Counted from the first letter of the stretch, positions 40,689-50,186 are shown. The stretch is DNA of 64,000 nt from Flammeovirgaceae bacterium 311 (GCA_000597885.1 CP004371.1:496001-560000); one strand, 5' to 3'. Numbers and translations are program-made. The notes: generated by a model not told the origin, from the letters alone.

Positions 40689-41290
40689 GCTTATTTTTAT
40701 TCAAGCCACAAAGGTACGGTTGATTTTTGAAAACTGAATACCTGAACTACTGGTATCAGGAGATTTAGATGCGTTTTAGAATGAGCAAAGGGTAAAACTT
40801 TGATTCATAGATTTTCTTTTGATCATCATGATTCTATTCAGAAAGGGTATGTGGCAAATTTTCTGTTGCTTAGCTGGTTAAGGCAAGCCCACAATCTGGA
40901 TATGTCCATGTGGATTTGAGGTTTTTATCCTTCTGGCTGTTTAATGATGTTGCTCCCTGACCGCCGGTGTATTGTAAATGCATCTACTGCCAGGAGTAAC
41001 TGCAAATGGTCTGCATATTGAAGGTGTTTAACAAAGTTTATGTATCGGGATTAACGTTTTGAACAGCAGGAACAGTATTCTCATTAAAAGCCAACCCCTT
41101 GATGGTATGCGCAGCTGACACAATTCCATTAAAGTCATCAGGGTAGTCTGATAAGAAAATTCACTAACTTCATGAAATGTACAATCATTAAAAATAACTA
41201 ACAGTTGAAGACACTTTGGAAGCGCAGCTGCTCTTAAAACTTCTAAGCAGTGGCCCTTAAATCAATAAGGAGTCCCTGTTTCCGGGCAGT
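40689..41290. other. Intergenic region with a possible coding shred
   Basis: 602 bases without a complete gene. A reverse-strand frame ending at TAA 41038-41040 reads DYPDDFNGIVSAAHTIKGLA then FNENTVPAVQNVNPDT. It is reminiscent of the YPDDFDGIVAG motif of tannase/feruloyl esterases, but is under 40 codons and unsupported by anything else. Confidence 0.25.
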
Positions 41291-42361
41291 TTAATGGCTG
41301 GCAACCTCTTTTACAGGAAGCACATTAAACGGTATGAGCATCCCTTTTGAAGAAGGATTGGGTACTTCTGAGACAAGGGCGTACTTGCCGGGTTCCAGGT
41401 TAAGGGTAAAATAGGCAGTCTTGCCTGCGGGCATATCCTGCACACCGCCTATAAACTTAGCCGGAGCGGGCGTATTCAGTCCATCTGGATCAGACCAATC
41501 CATCCAGGCATCCAGTTCCGCTAACTCTGCATCAGCTTTTAGTTTTACCAGGTGCACATCATGTCCCAGAAAATGCTCATGCGGCCGCTGGTCTTTAAAA
41601 TATACGGCAATGGTATGTAGGCCTGCTGTGGGCTCATCTTCAAATTCAATACCACCTTCTCTGGAGAGGGTGACCTTCAGGCTCGGCTCAGGTGCACTTC
41701 CATGAGCAGCTTCCTCTTTCACAATGAGCTGTCTGGACATGGGATGAAATTTACCACCCGTTTTCACATAGCACTCTACCACATATGTGCCAGGCTCCAT
41801 AAAAACAGTTGTCTGTGCCATTTCTCCAGGAGAAACCAAACCTACGCCACCCGAAAAAACTACCTTTGAAAACCAGGGGGGAAACCTGCTAAATTCAGCA
41901 AAGCCTTCCTCTGACTTTCCGGCATTGATCAAATCCATTGCATCCATAAAAACAGCTGAAACCTCTTTAAAATCGTCATAGGTTTTTTGCTCTCCTTTAA
42001 AAACTGGCATACGATCTATGAGCATAAAATGGGTGAGATTGGATTCGTTGGAATAACGGAAGGTGGTCCAGCCAGAAGGAATCTCATCGGACAAAATGAA
42101 ATTCATGTGGTTAGTTTTTACTTCGACCAGATTACCGAAATGGGGAAGAGAGGCACTAACTTCAGGCATAGAAGTGGCTTCTACTGAATTGTTCTCGTGT
42201 GCCTGTAGCTTCTGTTTCGACCTATCACAGGATACTAAAAAGACTGTCAGGATAAAAATATACAGCCAGGCAAGTAATACTACAGCGAGGGAAGGTTCTG
42301 GTCTATACTTTTTTTTAGGTAATAGCTTTTTCATACTTATCAGTGTTTTCATTACAATCAA
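41291..42361 (-). CDS. Lipoprotein with two cupredoxin-like repeats, paralogue A
   Basis: 356 residues. After an N-terminal basic stretch, LLAWLYIFILTVFLVSC gives a lipobox. The mature part holds two related beta-sandwich-like halves: the first ends GGVGLVSPGEMAQTTVFMEP then GTYVVECYVKTGGKFHPMS, the second ends GGVQDMPAGKTAYFTLNLEP then GKYALVSEVPNPSSKGML. This pattern resembles plastocyanin-like C-terminal halves, but I see no clear copper-ligand set (a Cys is present in the first half only). It is similar along its whole length to the next gene, 90 bases upstream, so they arose by duplication. Function unknown; the divergent regulator at 43685 probably controls both. Confidence 0.7.
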   Translation of the reverse strand: MIVMKTLISMKKLLPKKKYRPEPSLAVVLLAWLYIFILTVFLVSCDRSKQKLQAHENNSVEATSMPEVSASLPHFGNLVEVKTNHMNFILSDEIPSGWTTFRYSNESNLTHFMLIDRMPVFKGEQKTYDDFKEVSAVFMDAMDLINAGKSEEGFAEFSRFPPWFSKVVFSGGVGLVSPGEMAQTTVFMEPGTYVVECYVKTGGKFHPMSRQLIVKEEAAHGSAPEPSLKVTLSREGGIEFEDEPTAGLHTIAVYFKDQRPHEHFLGHDVHLVKLKADAELAELDAWMDWSDPDGLNTPAPAKFIGGVQDMPAGKTAYFTLNLEPGKYALVSEVPNPSSKGMLIPFNVLPVKEVASH

Positions 42362-42451
42362 GAAATCAAAAAGATTGGATCAATAGCATTGCCCTTATGA
42401 AGCAGAGCCTACCCAGGGAAATTAAAAATTGTTTGAGCATCCCAACTGAGC

Positions 42452-43498
42452 TTAATTTCCCCCAGCAGGAATTGTGAATGTTTTGAGCATTCCTTTTGAA
42501 GAAGCATTTGGCACTTCGGATATCCAGGCATAACGGCCCGGTTTAAGCACCATGCTTAGGTAAGCTGTATTACCGGCTGGCATTTCCTGCACACCTGCCA
42601 GGAACGTTGCAGGGGCAGGTGTTTCTAATCCATGGGGATTTATCCAGTTCATCCAGGCTTCAAGCTCTTCTAAATTGGTGTCGTCTGCTAGCTTTACCAG
42701 GTGAACATCATGACCCAGGGCATGTTCATGCACTACCTGGTCCTTAAAATGTACCGCTATGGTATGAAGGCCTGGCCTCAGTTTCCCTTCAATTTCAATA
42801 CCACCCGTACTTGATAATGTCATGTGCAGGGTGGACTTCTTGGGTGGCAGCGCATTGGAGGAGGCTTCTGTTACGAGCATTTCCTTTACCATACCATCTA
42901 CAGAATGGAACCTTCCGTTTGTTTTAACATAGCACTCGATCACGTACAGGCCAGGATCCAGGCGGAGGGTTACTTGCGCTGTTTCTCCGGGAGCAACCAA
43001 CCCCACGCCTCCGGTGTAAATAATTTGTGAGGCCCAGGCAGGGAATCTGGCAAACTCCGCAAAACCCTCGTCTACTTTGCCTTCATTTATCAGGTCCATG
43101 GCGTTCTGAAAGACAGGAGCTATCTGTTCTTCATAGTCTTCAATTCCTTTCTGCTCTCCTTCGAAAACAGGCATTTTTTCCAGTAGGAAAAAGTGTGTTT
43201 TATGTGATGAATTCTGGTAACGGAAGGTAGTCCAGCCGGAGGGTATCTCATCTGGCATGATAAAGTTCATATGCTCAGTTTGTACCTCTACTACATTTCC
43301 GGTATTGGAATAGGCGACTGGGGAGTTTATGGCAGTTGCTGTGTTAATACCGCTCATTCCATTAGGGTGTATTAAATCGCCGGGGCTCTCGCAAGCTGAA
43401 AATAGGGCTACTGATAATAAGGCACTTACTGATACAGTTAGGCTTATCCTTTTACAGGATTCACTGCTGGCAGCTTTCCTGATGTTGAGATAGTTCAT
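42452..43498 (-). CDS. Lipoprotein with two cupredoxin-like repeats, paralogue B
   Basis: 348 residues. Lipobox in SALLSVALFSACES. Same two-repeat architecture as paralogue A, with shared blocks such as EIPSGWTTFRYQNSS, AMDLINEGKVDEGFAEFARF, LHTIAVHFKDQVVHEHALGH and DVHLVKL. The HEHxLGHDVHLVKL block is His-rich and conserved in both copies, so it may bind metal (inference). It is the gene nearest the divergently transcribed BTAD/TPR regulator, 186 bases away. Family unnamed as far as I can tell. Confidence 0.7.
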   Translation of the reverse strand: MNYLNIRKAASSESCKRISLTVSVSALLSVALFSACESPGDLIHPNGMSGINTATAINSPVAYSNTGNVVEVQTEHMNFIMPDEIPSGWTTFRYQNSSHKTHFFLLEKMPVFEGEQKGIEDYEEQIAPVFQNAMDLINEGKVDEGFAEFARFPAWASQIIYTGGVGLVAPGETAQVTLRLDPGLYVIECYVKTNGRFHSVDGMVKEMLVTEASSNALPPKKSTLHMTLSSTGGIEIEGKLRPGLHTIAVHFKDQVVHEHALGHDVHLVKLADDTNLEELEAWMNWINPHGLETPAPATFLAGVQEMPAGNTAYLSMVLKPGRYAWISEVPNASSKGMLKTFTIPAGGN

Positions 43499-43644
43499 AA
43501 CAAAAAGTTTTGATGTTTATAAAAATTTATATGGATCTCAATGATGCTTTGCTTTTTTCCTGGCTCTTCAAGAGAAATTTTAGAGGTTTAATTATGCTTT
43601 ATGCGGGTAAAATAAAGTCAGTCTCTTTGTTAAGTCTGTTCTAT

Positions 43645-43666
43645 CTCTTAGATTATTATCTAAGAG
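43645..43666. promoter_or_regulatory. Perfect palindrome 18 bases upstream of the regulator start
   Basis: CTCTTAGAT (43645-43653), 4-base spacer TATT, ATCTAAGAG (43658-43666). It sits between the duplicated lipoproteins and the regulator and is a candidate operator for autoregulation. It could instead be a leader hairpin. Confidence 0.5.
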
Positions 43667-43684
43667 CACATTTGACTGTTGCTG

Positions 43685-46600
43685 ATGACAAAATTATATG
43701 TACTAGGACCTGCTGAATTACGGAATGCTGAGGGAGAACTGGAGCATTCTTTTCTTGCAGGCCCTAAAAGACTAGCCCTGCTAACATATTTATTGCTCAG
43801 CAGGCCCCGCGGTTTTCATCGCAGGGATAGCCTCTTGCCCCTGTTTTGGCCCGAACAGGATCAGAAAAGCGCCCGGAATGCCCTTAGCAATATGCTTTAT
43901 CATATCAGGAAAACATTAGGCGGGGAGGCTATTGAAAACCGGGGTTCTGAAGAGATCAAGATCATTCCGGAAATTTTTTGGTCCGATGCACTGGCGTTTG
44001 AAAAAGCCCTGCAGGAGGGAGACTATCAAAGTGCTGTAAAGCTCTACCGCAGTGATCTGCTCAAGGCTTTCCATGTTCATGATGCTTCCAGTGAATTTGA
44101 TTATTGGCTGGAGCAGGAAAGAGGCAGATTTAGCACGCTGGCCACCGAAGCCTACTGGGCACTGGCAGAAAAAGCGCTTAGAGAACATGATCAGGCTTCG
44201 GCCATGAAGTGGGCAAAAAAAGCAGGAGCACTAAACCCCTTTGCAGAGCAGGTACAACTGCAGCTCATCCTGTTTTTGGAAGAGCTGGGGGAGATCACTG
44301 CCGCCCTGGAGGTGTACCATACTTATGTTAAACTCATTGCAAGAGAGGAAGAAACTCCTGGATCAGAAATAAGGAGGTTGGCAGAATCACTTGAAACCAA
44401 AACCTATATATTGCCTGCACCTGTCCGTAAGGAGCTTATTTCATCCCCAAAATGCCAGCAGCCTTCAATAGCCGTACTGCCTTTCGAAAGCCTGGGCACG
44501 CAAAAAAATACTGCATTTACAGATGCGATCTATGGTGATATCCTTACCAGGTTATCGCAGGTTTCTGAACTTTTCGTCACCTCCAGAACCTCTTCTCAGC
44601 ATTACAAAAGCACAAAGAAACAGCTGCCGGATATTGCACAGGAGTTAGGGGTGGTGTGGATACTTACCGGCGAAGTACAGGAAGAGGATCAGCGGGTAAA
44701 GGTGAGTGTCAGGCTTGTAAACGCGCTGGAACACAGGCATGTATGGGCAGATATATTTGAGCGTAATCTTACGGCTGGTGAACTTTTTCACATACAGGCC
44801 GACATAATTCAGAAAATAGCTGAAGCACTCAAAATGAAACTTTCTCTCCAGGAGGAAAAAGCCATAAGACAGGCACCTACCACCAGCCTGGAGGCGTTTA
44901 GGCTACATGCCTATGCCAGGTGGAGCCTGGACCAGCGTACTGAAAAGGGTATGCGCATGGCAGAAGACTATTTCCGGCAAGCCATTGCGCATGATGCGGA
45001 ATATGCTCAAGCCTGGCTGGGGCTGGCCGATGCCTTAACACTGCTGCATGATTATAGTTATGCAGCTTCGCAACCGGAAATACTTTCGGAAGCAGAACGG
45101 GCAATCAATATGGCGCTAAGCCTTAACCCTACACTGGCAGAAGCCTATGCATCGCTTGGGCTGCTGTACGCTACCAGAAGAAAAGGTGCTGAGGCTATTC
45201 ACTATTTAAAAAAAGCTGTTGCTTTGCAGCCTGCCTATGCCGATGCTCATGCCTGGTTAAGCTGGGTGCACCAGCTCATGGGCGAGCTGGAGCAGGGGCT
45301 TGAAAGCGCTCAAATAGGGGTCAGCTATAATCCTTTGTCGCAGGAGACACTTAGCAATTTGTGCTTAGCTTTAATCAACAAACGTGACTATTCCAGTGCA
45401 CTGATTGAAGCCGAGCGGTTACTGCTGCTGCAACCAGATTTTGCAACTGCCCAATTTTATCAAGCCTTAGCCCTCTACCACCTGAAAAGGTACGAAGACG
45501 CTAAAGCTGTGCTTCAGGATCTGCAGGAGCCATGGGCCGGGAATGGTCCACTGGTAACTTATGGGTTATGTTGTCTGCAATTAGGAGATGCTGTGGAAAC
45601 AGAAAAGCTGATGAAAACCATCAGGGGAGATACTTTTGCATATGGGTTACTCCAGGCAGCTAAGGGACAGCCGGAAGCCGCTATGACACTCTTTCGCCAG
45701 GTTGTTCATTGGGACTATTGGGCAATGCTCTCTGTACATTATCTTTACCCGGCTATACTTGATCCAATCAGGCAGGATAAACGCTTTAGCGAAGTCCTAA
45801 TACAGCTCAACAGCAGCTGGGGAATCAGCCAGCGAAAGGCTGCTTCAGTGCATCATCAGCAAGAACTTGCCATCCTCAGCAATGGAGATAAACCTGTTAC
45901 GCCTGATTTGTCTAATACTGATATGAGGAGTGTGGAAACAAAAAATCCATCCCAAAGCAGTATAGCCGTGTTGCCATTTGATGCACTGCTCATGCAGGAA
46001 CCCGAACTTGCAGAAGGCATTCACGGAGATCTTTTGGCAGGACTAGGCAAGGTGAAAACGCTGCAGCTCATTTCCCGCAGTTCGGTGACTTACTTTAAGA
46101 AAAGCCAAAAATCACCTTCAGAAATAGGGCGGACATTGCATGTTTTTTGGCTTATAAAGGGAAAAGTTAGCAGGGTGGATGATGAGATCAGGGTGGTCGT
46201 TTCACTGATACATGCTTCTAGCGAAGAGCAGGTATGGTCAAAGACTTATCAGCGTGCATTAACCGCTGAAAACATCTTTGCCATCGTAGCATCTATCATG
46301 CATGATCTACTCGAGATTCTAAATGTACATACAATCTCCCAGAAGAATCTACAGGCATCCCAGCCTTCAACAATGAATCTGCAAGCATACCGCCTCTACA
46401 GCCAGGGCCGCAGTAGCCTTGATCAACGCACAGAGGCAGGGCTTTATCAGGGCCTTGATTGCTTCGAGGATTGCCTGTCTCATGATCCGCAATATGCCCT
46501 TGCATGGGCTGGTCTGGCCGATGCCCTTTCACTGCTGCAATTTTATGGCTTTACCATTCCTAAAAGCAGTACTGACGCTTTTTCTGCTGCTAAGCTGGCT

Positions 46601-47359
46601 GTGAGCCTCTGCAGCGATATGAGCGAAGCGCATGCTGCACTTGGCGTTGTACATGCTAACCGGCAGGAGGGGGCAGCTGCACTCAAAGCCTTGGAACATG
46701 CCGCCTCACTGGCTCCAGGCTATGCAGAGGTTCGCTGCTGGTTAGGTTGGCTTTATCTTATACTTGGAAAGCCTAAGGCAGCGCTGGAACCAGCCGAACA
46801 GGCTGTAAGGCTAAACCCGCTGGCCCCTGCATTCAGAGCCTTTCTTTCTGAAATTTATCTGGCAAATGGTCTTTATGAGAAAGCGCTTTATGAGGCCAGG
46901 AGGGCCCGTGAAATTAAACCCGATTATGGAGTAGCCTATTTTATGGAGGGGCTGGCTTTTTATCATAATGGACAGCTAAAGGAGGCACTGGAAATCTTTG
47001 AGCAGGCGCTGTACCTTGCCTCCGCTATGGGAACACCCAGTCAGGCAGAGGTGAAAATCGGTTTGGCATTCACCTACAGTGCACTGGATGAATGGGGAAA
47101 GGTGCAGGAAATCAGGAATCAAACCTATGGCAGGATTGACCCTTTTTCACTTGCGATGCTACAGGCCCTGCAGGGAGAGCTAAGTGAAGCCTTCGAAACT
47201 TTCTCGCGCGTTGAAGACTGGAGTTCTTTTTCAACCGAACAATTGCGTTATTTTTTTCCAGATGCCTTGAATTCTTTTAGAACAGAGCCGCATTATCAGA
47301 AACTTATATCACAGTTAAATCTGGCCTGGGGACTGCAGGCAAATGGTAGTCTGCCTTGA
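43685..47359 (+). CDS. BTAD-type transcriptional regulator with two TolB-like/TPR modules
   Basis: 1,224 residues from ATG 43685 (a TTG two codons earlier is less likely). N-terminal OmpR-type winged helix (about 1-95: AGPKRLALLTYLLLSRPRGF, SARNALSNMLYHIRKTLGG), bacterial transcriptional activation domain (about 100-245: FGYWLEQER-like FDYWLEQERGRF), then module 1: SIAVLPFESLGT (near 260), TolB N-like domain, TPR helices, ending YPAILDPIRQDKRF. Module 2 repeats the order from SSIAVLPFDALL (near 758) to FPDALNSFRTEPHYQ. Both modules end in a similar QLNxxWG motif, so about 470 residues were duplicated in tandem. No membrane helix. Divergent from the duplicated lipoproteins, its likely targets. 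Confidence 0.88.
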   Translation: MTKLYVLGPAELRNAEGELEHSFLAGPKRLALLTYLLLSRPRGFHRRDSLLPLFWPEQDQKSARNALSNMLYHIRKTLGGEAIENRGSEEIKIIPEIFWSDALAFEKALQEGDYQSAVKLYRSDLLKAFHVHDASSEFDYWLEQERGRFSTLATEAYWALAEKALREHDQASAMKWAKKAGALNPFAEQVQLQLILFLEELGEITAALEVYHTYVKLIAREEETPGSEIRRLAESLETKTYILPAPVRKELISSPKCQQPSIAVLPFESLGTQKNTAFTDAIYGDILTRLSQVSELFVTSRTSSQHYKSTKKQLPDIAQELGVVWILTGEVQEEDQRVKVSVRLVNALEHRHVWADIFERNLTAGELFHIQADIIQKIAEALKMKLSLQEEKAIRQAPTTSLEAFRLHAYARWSLDQRTEKGMRMAEDYFRQAIAHDAEYAQAWLGLADALTLLHDYSYAASQPEILSEAERAINMALSLNPTLAEAYASLGLLYATRRKGAEAIHYLKKAVALQPAYADAHAWLSWVHQLMGELEQGLESAQIGVSYNPLSQETLSNLCLALINKRDYSSALIEAERLLLLQPDFATAQFYQALALYHLKRYEDAKAVLQDLQEPWAGNGPLVTYGLCCLQLGDAVETEKLMKTIRGDTFAYGLLQAAKGQPEAAMTLFRQVVHWDYWAMLSVHYLYPAILDPIRQDKRFSEVLIQLNSSWGISQRKAASVHHQQELAILSNGDKPVTPDLSNTDMRSVETKNPSQSSIAVLPFDALLMQEPELAEGIHGDLLAGLGKVKTLQLISRSSVTYFKKSQKSPSEIGRTLHVFWLIKGKVSRVDDEIRVVVSLIHASSEEQVWSKTYQRALTAENIFAIVASIMHDLLEILNVHTISQKNLQASQPSTMNLQAYRLYSQGRSSLDQRTEAGLYQGLDCFEDCLSHDPQYALAWAGLADALSLLQFYGFTIPKSSTDAFSAAKLAVSLCSDMSEAHAALGVVHANRQEGAAALKALEHAASLAPGYAEVRCWLGWLYLILGKPKAALEPAEQAVRLNPLAPAFRAFLSEIYLANGLYEKALYEARRAREIKPDYGVAYFMEGLAFYHNGQLKEALEIFEQALYLASAMGTPSQAEVKIGLAFTYSALDEWGKVQEIRNQTYGRIDPFSLAMLQALQGELSEAFETFSRVEDWSSFSTEQLRYFFPDALNSFRTEPHYQKLISQLNLAWGLQANGSLP

Positions 47360-47385
47360 ACCCGAAGGTAGTACTAAACGATTCA

Positions 47386-48771
47386 TCAGCTTTCAGGTGG
47401 AATGTTTTGATTCATCCCAAAAACATTAGTGGGGTCCCACTTACGCTTGAGCTTTACCAGTCGCTCCCAATTCTCACCATAGGCCGCTTTCACCCGTTCC
47501 CCTTCATCATGACCAAGCAGATTCACATACACACCGTCCATGGAATAGGGGGCTAAAGCTTGGTGGAATTGCTGTGCCCAGCTGATGTTTTCCTGATCGT
47601 CTGCGGGATCGCTCCAGCCGGTTAAGTTATGGATGGAATAAGCGGCATTTCTATGTGGAAAGGCAGTATCGGCAGAATCTTTTTTATTGGCAGCGCCTCC
47701 CATTGGTTCGAGGTAAACCATTGTATAGGCACCTTTTATGGGCATGGTAAACTGCTCCAGTGTATCAATTACTCCATCACTGATCTGGGAGAGATAGCGG
47801 GCCCTGCTGTACCAGCGAAAGCCTTTAGGCATATCGAAAGACTTTTGAAGCTCCTGGTAGGCCATGGGCTGAACAAAGGCCGCAAAGGGATTGCCAAACG
47901 CCTGCATGGGCTGAAGCACTTTTTCGCCCTCTGCCAGATTTTTACCCGAATAGCAGGCAATCAGTGCAGCAGTCATTATACCGTGGTATTCCTTCGGGAA
48001 AACATCAATAGGAGGCACCCTCATGAAAAAGACATAGCATTGTAGTTCATCTGGTGCCGTCTTAATATATTCCCTATAGAACTGAAGCATTTGTTTGGCT
48101 TCTTCATGATTATAATAAAATTGTGCTGAAAGTACCTGCGGACCAACCTCATGGAGCTGGAATTCGAAAGATGTGGCCACACCAAAGTTCCCGCCGCCGC
48201 CTCGTATGGCCCAAAATAAATCCCTGTTTTCTTTTTGACTAGCCCTAAGCAGTTTTCCGTCGGCAGTTACCAGTTCAGCAGAAAGAAGGTTGTCTATAGT
48301 TAAACCAAATTTGCGTACCAGAAAGCCAGTGCCTCCCCCTAAAGTAAGTCCGCCTACTCCAATTGAGGAGGATGTGCCTAATGTGGTGGCGAGCCCGAAG
48401 TCCTGAGCTCGGGCATCAAGTTCTCTGCAGGTAACACCTGCCTGCACAAAGGCTGTTTTGGTTGTATGATTAATTTCAACCTTATTCATGAGCGAAAGGT
48501 CTATCACCAGCCCGCCGTTACAAGTAGAGTTGCCAGCATAATCATGCCCGCCCCCACGAACTGCTAATTTCATCTGGTGCTCCCTGGCAAAATTTATAGC
48601 TTGTGCTACTTCAGCATGATTTCTACAACGTGCTATCACTGCAGGGTATTTATCATAATACCCATTGAATACCTTTCGAGCTTCTTGATAACCTGGATCA
48701 TGGGGTAATAGTACAGGTCCTTGAAATCTATCTTTGAACTCTTTAACTACTTCTATCTGGTTCATATTCAT
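47386..48771 (-). CDS. BBE-type FAD-linked oxidoreductase
   Basis: 461 residues. FAD-binding PCMH domain with PAVIARCRNHAEVAQAI, the covalent-FAD His H76 in VRGGGHDYAGNS, and GGLTLGGGTGFLVRKFGLT; a C-terminal BBE segment with GENWERLVKLKRKWDPTNVF. The Cys that makes the second flavin bond in bicovalent members (usually GTCxxVGxGG) is Ser here (GTSSSIGVGG, S134), so FAD is probably attached through His only. No signal peptide. Resembles 6-hydroxynicotine oxidase and carbohydrate oxidases; substrate unknown. It converges on the regulator gene, ending 26 bases from it. Confidence 0.88.
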   Translation of the reverse strand: MNMNQIEVVKEFKDRFQGPVLLPHDPGYQEARKVFNGYYDKYPAVIARCRNHAEVAQAINFAREHQMKLAVRGGGHDYAGNSTCNGGLVIDLSLMNKVEINHTTKTAFVQAGVTCRELDARAQDFGLATTLGTSSSIGVGGLTLGGGTGFLVRKFGLTIDNLLSAELVTADGKLLRASQKENRDLFWAIRGGGGNFGVATSFEFQLHEVGPQVLSAQFYYNHEEAKQMLQFYREYIKTAPDELQCYVFFMRVPPIDVFPKEYHGIMTAALIACYSGKNLAEGEKVLQPMQAFGNPFAAFVQPMAYQELQKSFDMPKGFRWYSRARYLSQISDGVIDTLEQFTMPIKGAYTMVYLEPMGGAANKKDSADTAFPHRNAAYSIHNLTGWSDPADDQENISWAQQFHQALAPYSMDGVYVNLLGHDEGERVKAAYGENWERLVKLKRKWDPTNVFGMNQNIPPES

Positions 48772-49083
48772 ACTTTATGTTGCTGTTTATTTCAATCAAC
48801 CAATCCATAAAGTCAGGTGATAGCAGAGAAAATTAAGAACAACATTGGCAGCTATCTTCCATTCATGTTCCTGTGATCTCTTTCCGCTACTCATCACAAG
48901 CTTATAAGTAAGTCAGCTAATAATTAGCTCAAAAAAATAAAGAGTGGCTGGGATAATGCTCACAGGTACCTTCAAGTAGTCTCCCCATTTTCTCTATTTC
49001 TATATCATTCCATACTTTTTATGTTCATTGTATAATTTACGAAATTGAATGAACATTTTAGCATTTATCAAAAGTAAGTCAGT
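48772..49083. other. Intergenic region, nothing recognised
   Basis: 312 AT-rich bases upstream of the flavoprotein gene. No gene or hairpin identified. Confidence 0.45.
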
Positions 49084-49230
49084 ATGCCAGTTTACATGGA
49101 CTGCCATGATGTTTCCGGCTTCACTGCAAAAAAGGTTGCAGAGGCTCATCAGGAGGACCTGAAAAATATAGAAAATGTATGACTGCCACGGATTGACCTA
49201 CTGGTTTGATGAAGAAATACAACTCCCGCC
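49084..49230 (+). pseudogene. Frameshifted N-terminal fragment of a DUF4242 (nickel-binding-like) protein
   Basis: ATG 49084 opens MPVYMDCHDVSGFTAKKVAE, AHQEDLKNIENV and stops at TGA 49180-49182; one base further on, the next frame continues YDCHGLTYWFDEE. Together they match the first half of DUF4242 proteins (MPxYMDxHDVxGxTxxxVAxAH ... YWFDE). The C-terminal half is missing. One frameshift plus truncation means a pseudogene. Confidence 0.65.
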
Positions 49231-49448
49231 ATTGGCCTTGATGAAGAGGCAATTCCTTTTCAGAAGGGTATTTCTTTTGGTTTAGGGGATTTATTAAGGT
49301 TAACCAATAGTAAAGCAGACACTAAAGGAGGTTCTGGAGAATACTGGTGGAATGGGTTTTAAATACTATTTTGGTTTGGATTGACCCCGAACAACAGATA
49401 ATAGGTATTGTTTTTACTCTATCGCCTTTTAATCATTACATACTCTAA
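49231..49448 (+). pseudogene. C-terminal fragment of a class C beta-lactamase-like serine hydrolase
   Basis: One frame reads QKGISFGLGDLLRLTNS and GGSGEYWWNGF to TAA at 49361; a second frame continues NTILVWIDPEQQIIGIVFTL to TAA at 49446-49448. In intact relatives FGLGF, GxYxWGG and FWIDPExxLIGI follow in this order; the intact gene at 59876 in this window has FGLGFELYNALKK, WGGLFGTEYIIDPEND at the same place. Only about 70 codons remain, directly after the DUF4242 fragment. Confidence 0.6.
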
Positions 49449-49736
49449 AAGGAAGTAAAGAACATTGGGTATGCTAACAAGCAGAATCTTTTTAAAAGCA
49501 ATAATGCCTTTCGGAATATTTATAATCTATGCAATACTACCTCAATACAATTCTTAAGGGCATTAGTTATTATTAATCCATTAGCATTGTTACAGAATCT
49601 CTGAAAAGGAAAACTTTGGATGATATGCCGCGGGAGTCATTGATGAAGCTTTCTGGCAGATGATAAGATCCTTATAATGCTCCCTTGCAAAAGTATTTGT
49701 TCAGCAGCAGGAAAATAGGAATTATCTTGCAGAAGA
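49449..49736. other. Intergenic region, nothing recognised
   Basis: 288 bases between the remnants and the PepSY-like gene. No frame with convincing protein character. Confidence 0.4.
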
Positions 49737-50186
49737 TTATTTCATGTATTTGGGTCTGTCCAGTTTTTGCCCGTCCTCAGAAAAGACCAGCCAGTAATCC
49801 CTTGCATCGCCATCGAAAGCCAGTTGGTAGTATTTTTTTCCGCCATGCATTAGAATCTCGGCATTGGCGATGGGTACCTCGGCATAGTTTTTTCTAACGG
49901 TTTCCCTTACTGCCTGGGGAAGTTCTGTTTCAAGGATGTCATATTTGTATTGGACTACCTGACCATCGGGGGAGATCATCACTTCATAGGGAATATTCTT
50001 GATGTTGAATTCGGCAACATAATTTTGATCGATCCTTTCCCACTCCAGTACTCTTACATCCGGAAACTGTTGGTACAAGCCGCTTTTAACCTTCTCCGGC
50101 ACATTCTCAGCAGCCATTTCGTTATCGCAGGCGGTCAATAGCAGGGTGGGTAAGAGCCAAAGCAGGTATATATACAATATTTTCAT
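49737..50186 (-). CDS. PepSY-like lipoprotein, intact copy
   Basis: 149 residues from ATG 50184-50186, which opens directly into a lipoprotein signal (IYLLWLLPTLLLTACDN). The mature protein has the PepSY-like (DUF2874) pattern: VPEKVKSGLYQQFPDVRVLE, WERIDQNYVAEFNIKNIPYE, VMISPDGQVVQYKYDILETE, LPQAVRETVRKNY, then a second, similar half. Such proteins are thought to sit in the periplasm or outer membrane; their role is not known. A broken paralogue lies 209 bases upstream on the same strand. Confidence 0.8.
   Translation of the reverse strand: MKILYIYLLWLLPTLLLTACDNEMAAENVPEKVKSGLYQQFPDVRVLEWERIDQNYVAEFNIKNIPYEVMISPDGQVVQYKYDILETELPQAVRETVRKNYAEVPIANAEILMHGGKKYYQLAFDGDARDYWLVFSEDGQKLDRPKYMK

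Noticed and set aside
41038-41154. Possible tannase/feruloyl esterase fragment
   Set aside because: Only one short motif-like match (YPDDFNGIVSA) in under 40 codons; too weak to list as a gene.
49685-49897. Forward frame overlapping the PepSY-like gene
   Set aside because: Antisense to a gene with a clear signal peptide and family pattern, with no features of its own.
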